Shown here in pieces: positions 59,697 through 64,000 of a stretch of DNA of 64,000 nt; the stretch's first letter is position 1; every line of letters starts with the position of its first letter. The DNA comes from Micrococcus sp. 2A (GTDB taxonomy: Bacteria; Actinomycetota; Actinomycetes; Actinomycetales; Micrococcaceae), in contig NZ_CP154351.1 of the NCBI RefSeq assembly GCF_039519235.1, positions 124,001 through 188,000 on the forward strand, given 5' to 3'. Under the pieces are notes generated by a model. That model saw only the letters and a program-made list of their open reading frames with translations, searched no databases and was not told where the DNA came from. A program made the position numbers and the translations under genes.

Positions 59697-61499
59697 ATGG
59701 ACCCCCAGCACGACGACGTCGCCCGCGGCTCCGGCTCCCACGTGGCCGGAGCGGAGGGCCCCGTCCCCGCGGCCTCGGCACCCTCTGCCGCGCCCGCGGC
59801 ACCTTCGCCCGCGCCCGCCGTCGGCGGGCCGCTGCTCGAGATCCGCGGCCTGGACGTGGAGTTCTCCACGCAGCAGGGCACGGTGAAGGCCGTGGAGGGC
59901 GCCTCGTTCACCCTGCCCGCCGGCGGCACGCTGGCCATCGTGGGCGAGTCCGGCTCGGGCAAGTCCACCACCGCGATGGCGGCCATCGGCCTGCTGCCGC
60001 AGAACGGACGCGTGACCGGCGGCTCCATCCGCTTCGCGGGCCAGGAGCTGGTGGGCATGCCGGACGCGAAGATGCGCCGCATCCGGGGCCGCAGCATCGG
60101 CCTGGTGCCGCAGGACCCGATGTCCAACCTGAACCCGGTGACGCGCGTGGGGCAGCAGATCGGGGAGACCCTCCTGACCCACGGGCTGGCCACGCGCAAG
60201 GACGTGGAGGAGAAGGTCCTCGCGGTGATGGAGCGGGCGGGGATCCCGGACCCGCGCAAGCGGGCGAGGCAGTACCCCCACGAGCTCTCGGGCGGGCTGC
60301 GCCAGCGCGTGCTGATCGCGATCGGCCTGGCCTGCCGGCCGCAGCTGTTGATCGCGGACGAGCCCACCTCGGCCCTGGATGTGACCGTGCAGCAGGTGAT
60401 CCTGGACCAGATCGACGAGATGACCCGGGAGGTGGGAAGCTCCGTCCTGCTCATCACGCACGACCTGGGGCTCGCCGCCGAGCGCGCCCAGCACCTCGTG
60501 GTCATGCACCGCGGCACGGTGGTGGAGCACGGGGACGCCCAGCGGATCCTCGAGGACCCCCAGCACGCCTACACGCGCTCGCTCGTGCAGGCGGCGCCGT
60601 CGGTGGCCGCCGCACGCCTCCTCCCCGAGTCCTACGCGGCCGCGCCGGCGCCCCTGGCCGAGGACGCCACCGGTGCCCTGACCACCGTGGCCCTGGACAA
60701 GTCCGCCCTCACCCCGCTGGTCGAGATCACCGACCTGACCAAGGTGTACGCGAGCCGTGGCCAGGACGACTTCTACGCCGCCAAGGAGGTCTCGCTCAAG
60801 ATCCCGCGGGGCAAGACGGTCTCCGTCGTGGGCGAGTCCGGCTCCGGCAAGACGACCACGGCACGCATGCTGCTCAAGCTCATCGAGCCGACGTCGGGAT
60901 CCATCACCTTCGAGGGCAAGGACGTCCTGACCCTCAAGGGCGCCGACCTGAAGGACTTCCGTCAGCGGGTGCAGGCCGTCTTCCAGGACCCCTTCTCCTC
61001 CCTCAACCCCTCCTTCACGGTGGGGCGGATCATCGAGGAGCCGCTGCAGGCCTACCGCCGCGGCGGGGCGAAGCAGCGGCGGGCGCGCACCCTGGAGCTC
61101 ATGGAGCAGGTGGCCCTGCCGGCGCACTTCCACCGACGCTACCCCGCGGAGCTCTCGGGCGGTCAGCGTCAGCGGGTGGCGATCGCCCGTGCGCTCGCGC
61201 TGAACCCGGACCTGATCGTGTGCGACGAGCCGGTCTCCGCCCTCGACGTCCTCGTGCAGGCGCAGATCCTGGACCTGCTCAAGGACCTGCAGGCGGAGCT
61301 GGGGCTGAGCTACCTCTTCATCTCCCACGACCTCGCGGTGGTGCGGCTCATCTCGGACTACGTGTGCGTGATGAAGGACGGCGAGCTGGTCGAGGCCGCC
61401 TCCTCCGAGGAGGTCTTCACCAACGCGCGCCATCCGTACACGCGGAGGCTGCTGGCCTCGATCCCCGGCAACGAGCTGCAGATCGGCGACGTCGCCTGA
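59697..61499 (+). CDS. Fused peptide ABC transporter ATPase (DppD-DppF in one chain)
   Basis: 600 residues with two complete ABC cassettes. First: GESGSGKSTT, signature LSGGLRQRVLIAIGLA, Walker B LLIADEPTSALD. Second: GESGSGKTTT, signature LSGGQRQRVAIARALA, Walker B LIVCDEPVSALD. An Ala/Pro-rich N-terminal tail of 45 residues and a linker of about 40 join them. E. coli has two genes for this; fusions are common in actinobacteria. Last gene of the operon; its end is 16 bp from the end of convergent ackA. Confidence 0.94.
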   Translation: MDPQHDDVARGSGSHVAGAEGPVPAASAPSAAPAAPSPAPAVGGPLLEIRGLDVEFSTQQGTVKAVEGASFTLPAGGTLAIVGESGSGKSTTAMAAIGLLPQNGRVTGGSIRFAGQELVGMPDAKMRRIRGRSIGLVPQDPMSNLNPVTRVGQQIGETLLTHGLATRKDVEEKVLAVMERAGIPDPRKRARQYPHELSGGLRQRVLIAIGLACRPQLLIADEPTSALDVTVQQVILDQIDEMTREVGSSVLLITHDLGLAAERAQHLVVMHRGTVVEHGDAQRILEDPQHAYTRSLVQAAPSVAAARLLPESYAAAPAPLAEDATGALTTVALDKSALTPLVEITDLTKVYASRGQDDFYAAKEVSLKIPRGKTVSVVGESGSGKTTTARMLLKLIEPTSGSITFEGKDVLTLKGADLKDFRQRVQAVFQDPFSSLNPSFTVGRIIEEPLQAYRRGGAKQRRARTLELMEQVALPAHFHRRYPAELSGGQRQRVAIARALALNPDLIVCDEPVSALDVLVQAQILDLLKDLQAELGLSYLFISHDLAVVRLISDYVCVMKDGELVEAASSEEVFTNARHPYTRRLLASIPGNELQIGDVA

Positions 61500-61515
61500 C
61501 CTGCCGCGCTCCGGG

Positions 61516-62769
61516 TCAGTCCTGCAGCGGCCAGGCCTGCTCGCGCTCCACCACGGTGTGGGCCAGCTGGGCGATCGCCATCTCCTCGTCCGTGGGGACC
61601 ACGAGCACGGGGATCGCGGAGGCGTCGGCGGAGATCACCCGGGGGTCGTCGCCGCGCTCCATGTTCCGCGCGGGGTCGTACGTCACGCCGAGCGGCTCGA
61701 GGCGGTCCAGCACGCGGGCGCGGAACGGCGCCGCGTTCTCCCCGATGCCGGCGGTGAACACGATCGCCTTCGCCCCGCCCACGGCCACGTGGTAGGCGCC
61801 GATGTACTTGGCCAGGCGGTAGGACGCGATCTTCAGAGCCTGCCGGGACGCGCGGTGGCCCGCCTCCGCGGCCTCGAGCACCTGGCGCATGTCCGCGTTG
61901 CCGGAGAGCCCCAGCAGGCCGGACTCCTTGTTGAGGAGGGTGTCCACCTGCTCGGCCGTGTAGCCGTGGGTGGTGATCAGATGGGTGATGATCGAGGGGT
62001 CGACGTCGCCCGAGCGGGTGCCCATCACGAGCCCGGCCAGCGGCGTGTAGCCCATGGACGTGTCGATCGAGCGGCCGTGCCGGATCGCCGTCGCCGACGC
62101 GCCGTTGCCCAGGTGGAGGATGACGCCGTCAAACGCCCGGCGCTCCATGCCCAGGTGCCGCGCCGCGAGCCCCGTGACCAGGTCGTGCGAGGTGCCGTGG
62201 AAGCCGTACCGGCGGATGCCGTGCTCCGTGTAGAGCTCGTCCGGGAGGGCGTACTGCCAGGCCTCCCGCGGCATCGACTGGTGGAACGAGGTGTCGAACA
62301 CCACCACCTGCGGCAGGTCCGGCCAGCGCTGGGCGACGGCGCGCAGCCCCTGCGCCGCGGCCGGGTTGTGCAGCGGAGCCAGGGGAGCCAGGCGCTCGAT
62401 CGCGCGGATGACCTCGTTGGTCACGAGGGCCGGCGCGTGGAAGCGCTCCCCGCCGTGCACCACGCGGTGCCCGGCCGCGGCCAGGCGGCGGTCCCCGATC
62501 ACCGCGGCGATCTCCTCCTCCACCTGGGCGAGGGCGGCCGCGTGGTCCGCGACGCCCGAGCCCGGCACGCCGATGCGCTCGACGAGGCCCTTCGTCACCA
62601 CGGGATCGGGGGCGTCCTCGCCGTCGAGGGTGAGCTCGCGCACCTGGTACTTCAGGGACGAGGAGCCCGAGTTCACCACGAGCACCAGGAGGGTCTCCTC
62701 GGGCAGCTCGCGGGCGGAGACGGTGGGGATCGCGGTGGTGACGGGAGCGGAGCTCATCGCGTCGGTCAT
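61516..62769 (-). CDS. ackA: Acetate kinase
   Basis: 417 residues. VLVVNSGSSSLKYQV (phosphate site 1), GHRVVHGGERF, VVFDTSFHQSMP, GFHGTSHDLV, LHLGNGASATAIRHGRSIDTSMGYTPLAGLVMGTRSGDVDP and FTAGIGENA are all present. It converts acetyl phosphate and ADP to acetate and ATP. The N-terminus has about 26 extra residues before the first motif. It follows pta by 11 nt in one operon. Confidence 0.96.
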   Translation of the reverse strand: MTDAMSSAPVTTAIPTVSARELPEETLLVLVVNSGSSSLKYQVRELTLDGEDAPDPVVTKGLVERIGVPGSGVADHAAALAQVEEEIAAVIGDRRLAAAGHRVVHGGERFHAPALVTNEVIRAIERLAPLAPLHNPAAAQGLRAVAQRWPDLPQVVVFDTSFHQSMPREAWQYALPDELYTEHGIRRYGFHGTSHDLVTGLAARHLGMERRAFDGVILHLGNGASATAIRHGRSIDTSMGYTPLAGLVMGTRSGDVDPSIITHLITTHGYTAEQVDTLLNKESGLLGLSGNADMRQVLEAAEAGHRASRQALKIASYRLAKYIGAYHVAVGGAKAIVFTAGIGENAAPFRARVLDRLEPLGVTYDPARNMERGDDPRVISADASAIPVLVVPTDEEMAIAQLAHTVVEREQAWPLQD

Positions 62770-62780
62770 GGGGATTCCTT

Positions 62781-64000
62781 TCAGCCCTGCGCCTGGATGG
62801 CGGTGATGGCCACCGTGTTGACGATGTCCTCCACCGTGGTGCCGCGGGAGAGGTCGTTCACGGGCTTGTTCAGGCCCTGCAGCACCGGCCCGACGGCGAC
62901 CGCGCCCGAGGACTGCTGCACCGCCTTGTACGTGTTGTTGCCGGTGTTCAGGTCCGGGAACACGAACACCGTGGCCTGGCCGGCCACCTCGGATCCCGGC
63001 ATCTTGGACGCGGCCACGGCGGCGTTCACGGCGGCGTCGTACTGCAGCGGGCCCTCCACCTTCAGCTCGGGTGCGCGCTCGCGGACCAGCCCGGTGGCCG
63101 TCCGCACCTTGTCCACGGCCTCGCCGGAGCCGGAGGCGCCCGTGGAGTAGGAGAGCATCGCGACGCGCGGGTCCACGCCGAACTGGGCCGCCGTCGCCGC
63201 CGAGGCCACGGCGATATCCGCGAGCTGCTCGGCGTTCGGCTCGGGGTTCACGGCGCAGTCGCCGTACACGAGCGCGCGGTCCGGCAGGAGCATGAAGAAC
63301 ACGGAGGACACGATGGACACGCCCGGCTTGGTCTTCACGAACTCGAGCGCGGGGCGGATGGTGTTGGCCGTGGTGTGCGCGGCGCCGGAGACCATGCCGT
63401 CCACGTCGCCGAGGTGGACCATCATCGTGCCGAAGTACGCGCCCTCCTGCATGACCTCGCGGGCCCGCTCCACGTCCACGCCCTTGTGGGCGCGCAGCCG
63501 CGCGTACTCCTCGGCGTAGCGCTCCAGGTCGGGGGACTCGGCGGGGTCCACGAGCTCGATGCCCGTGAGGTCGATGCCCTCGCGGGAGGCGAGCTCCCTC
63601 ACCGCGGCGGAGGGGCCGAGGACCACGAGGTCGCACACGTCGCGGCGGTGCAGGATCTCGGCGGCCCGCAGCACGCGGGCGTCCTCGCCCTCGGGGAGGA
63701 CGATCCGCTGCCGGTCGGCGCGGGCGCGCGAGATCAGCTCGTGCAGGAAGCGCAGGGGCGTCACCGTGGAGGAGCGGGGGAGGTCGAAGCGCTGCAGCAG
63801 CTCGTCGCCGTCCACCCTCTGGTGCCAGGCGCCGAGCGCCGCGGCGGTCTTGCGGGGCTGCGCGCTGGAGAGCTCGCCGCGCACGCGGGAGACCTTGGCC
63901 GCGGTGGTGAACGTGTCGTCGTGGGTGGCGAGCACGGGGAAGGAGGCGTCCAGGTAGAGGCGCTGCAGCTGGCGGTTCGGCAGGATCCCGTTCGTGAGGA
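62781..64000 (-). CDS. pta: Phosphate acetyltransferase, 3' part (gene continues past the right edge)
   Basis: About 406 codons visible, open to the window end. The frame enters as LTNGILPNRQLQRLYLDASF, the end of the DRTGG regulatory domain, followed by the catalytic PTA domain (RFLHELISRARADRQRIVLPEGEDARVLRAAEIL, SGAAHTTANTIRPALEFVKT, KMPGSEVAGQATVFVFPDLNTGNNTYKAVQ). The long actinobacterial form of about 690 residues is expected, so the N-terminal P-loop domain is outside. It makes acetyl phosphate from acetyl-CoA for AckA. Confidence 0.95.
   Translation of the reverse strand, partial: LTNGILPNRQLQRLYLDASFPVLATHDDTFTTAAKVSRVRGELSSAQPRKTAAALGAWHQRVDGDELLQRFDLPRSSTVTPLRFLHELISRARADRQRIVLPEGEDARVLRAAEILHRRDVCDLVVLGPSAAVRELASREGIDLTGIELVDPAESPDLERYAEEYARLRAHKGVDVERAREVMQEGAYFGTMMVHLGDVDGMVSGAAHTTANTIRPALEFVKTKPGVSIVSSVFFMLLPDRALVYGDCAVNPEPNAEQLADIAVASAATAAQFGVDPRVAMLSYSTGASGSGEAVDKVRTATGLVRERAPELKVEGPLQYDAAVNAAVAASKMPGSEVAGQATVFVFPDLNTGNNTYKAVQQSSGAVAVGPVLQGLNKPVNDLSRGTTVEDIVNTVAITAIQAQG

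Overview
The window is very GC-rich DNA from an actinobacterium, most likely a Micrococcus-like member of the Micrococcaceae. This rests on gene content and order (lysS - small membrane protein - lsr2 - clpC; a Rv2747-type argA; radA; pstSCAB), pervasive G/C third positions, and many genes whose start codon lies 6-8 nt after a TANNNT -10 box (leaderless transcription). No rRNA and no CRISPR array were seen; there is one tRNA (Lys).

Left part, about 1-14 kb: mobile DNA. An IS3-type fragment and an orphan serine resolvase are followed by a transposon that I delimit at 1290-13962. Its ends are 24-bp inverted repeats (1290-1313 and 13939-13962, 23/24 identical) and it is flanked by a 7-bp target duplication CCGAACT (1283-1289 and 13963-13969). 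It encodes a Tn552-like set: resolvase, DDE transposase and AAA ATPase. The cargo is a fluoride-resistance operon usp - phosphoglycerate mutase - crcB1 - crcB2 - inorganic pyrophosphatase - enolase, preceded by what I read as a fluoride (crcB-motif) riboswitch. The riboswitch pseudoknot strand overlaps a stem that masks the usp ribosome-binding site. The operon pairs a dual-subunit fluoride exporter with extra copies of the two classic fluoride-sensitive metalloenzymes. Further cargo is a LysR regulator, a TDT/SLAC1-type anion transporter and a uracil-DNA-glycosylase-like protein. A tetR-SMR-SMR drug-efflux cassette lies between two 670-bp direct copies of the transposon right end; the second copy creates an in-frame chimera of an unknown membrane protein with the ATPase C-terminus. 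The transposon sits just upstream of the orphan resolvase gene, as expected of an element that targets res sites.

Junction region, 14-19.4 kb: manganese importer mntH with regulator mntR, a second lsr2, broken or overlapping small ORFs, several inverted repeats, a 5'-truncated S9 peptidase, and a long hairpin inside a small ORF.

Core chromosome, 19.4-64 kb: an envelope/stress trio, panC, a 3-methyladenine glycosylase, an SRPBCC protein, an M13 peptidase, a marR-MFS pair, a hydroxyacid dehydrogenase, lysS, lsr2, clpC, CsbD and MT0933-like small stress proteins, argA, mutY, radA, a FUSC-like membrane protein, the Pho-box-preceded pstSCAB operon next to a pit/DUF47 pair, tRNA-Lys, an acetyltransferase, a lactone oxidase with a racemase-fold enzyme that lacks a normal start codon, an esterase, an EcsC-like and a DUF445 protein, a glycerophosphodiesterase, an oligopeptide ABC operon with a fused two-ATPase protein, and ackA with the 3' part of pta running off the right edge.
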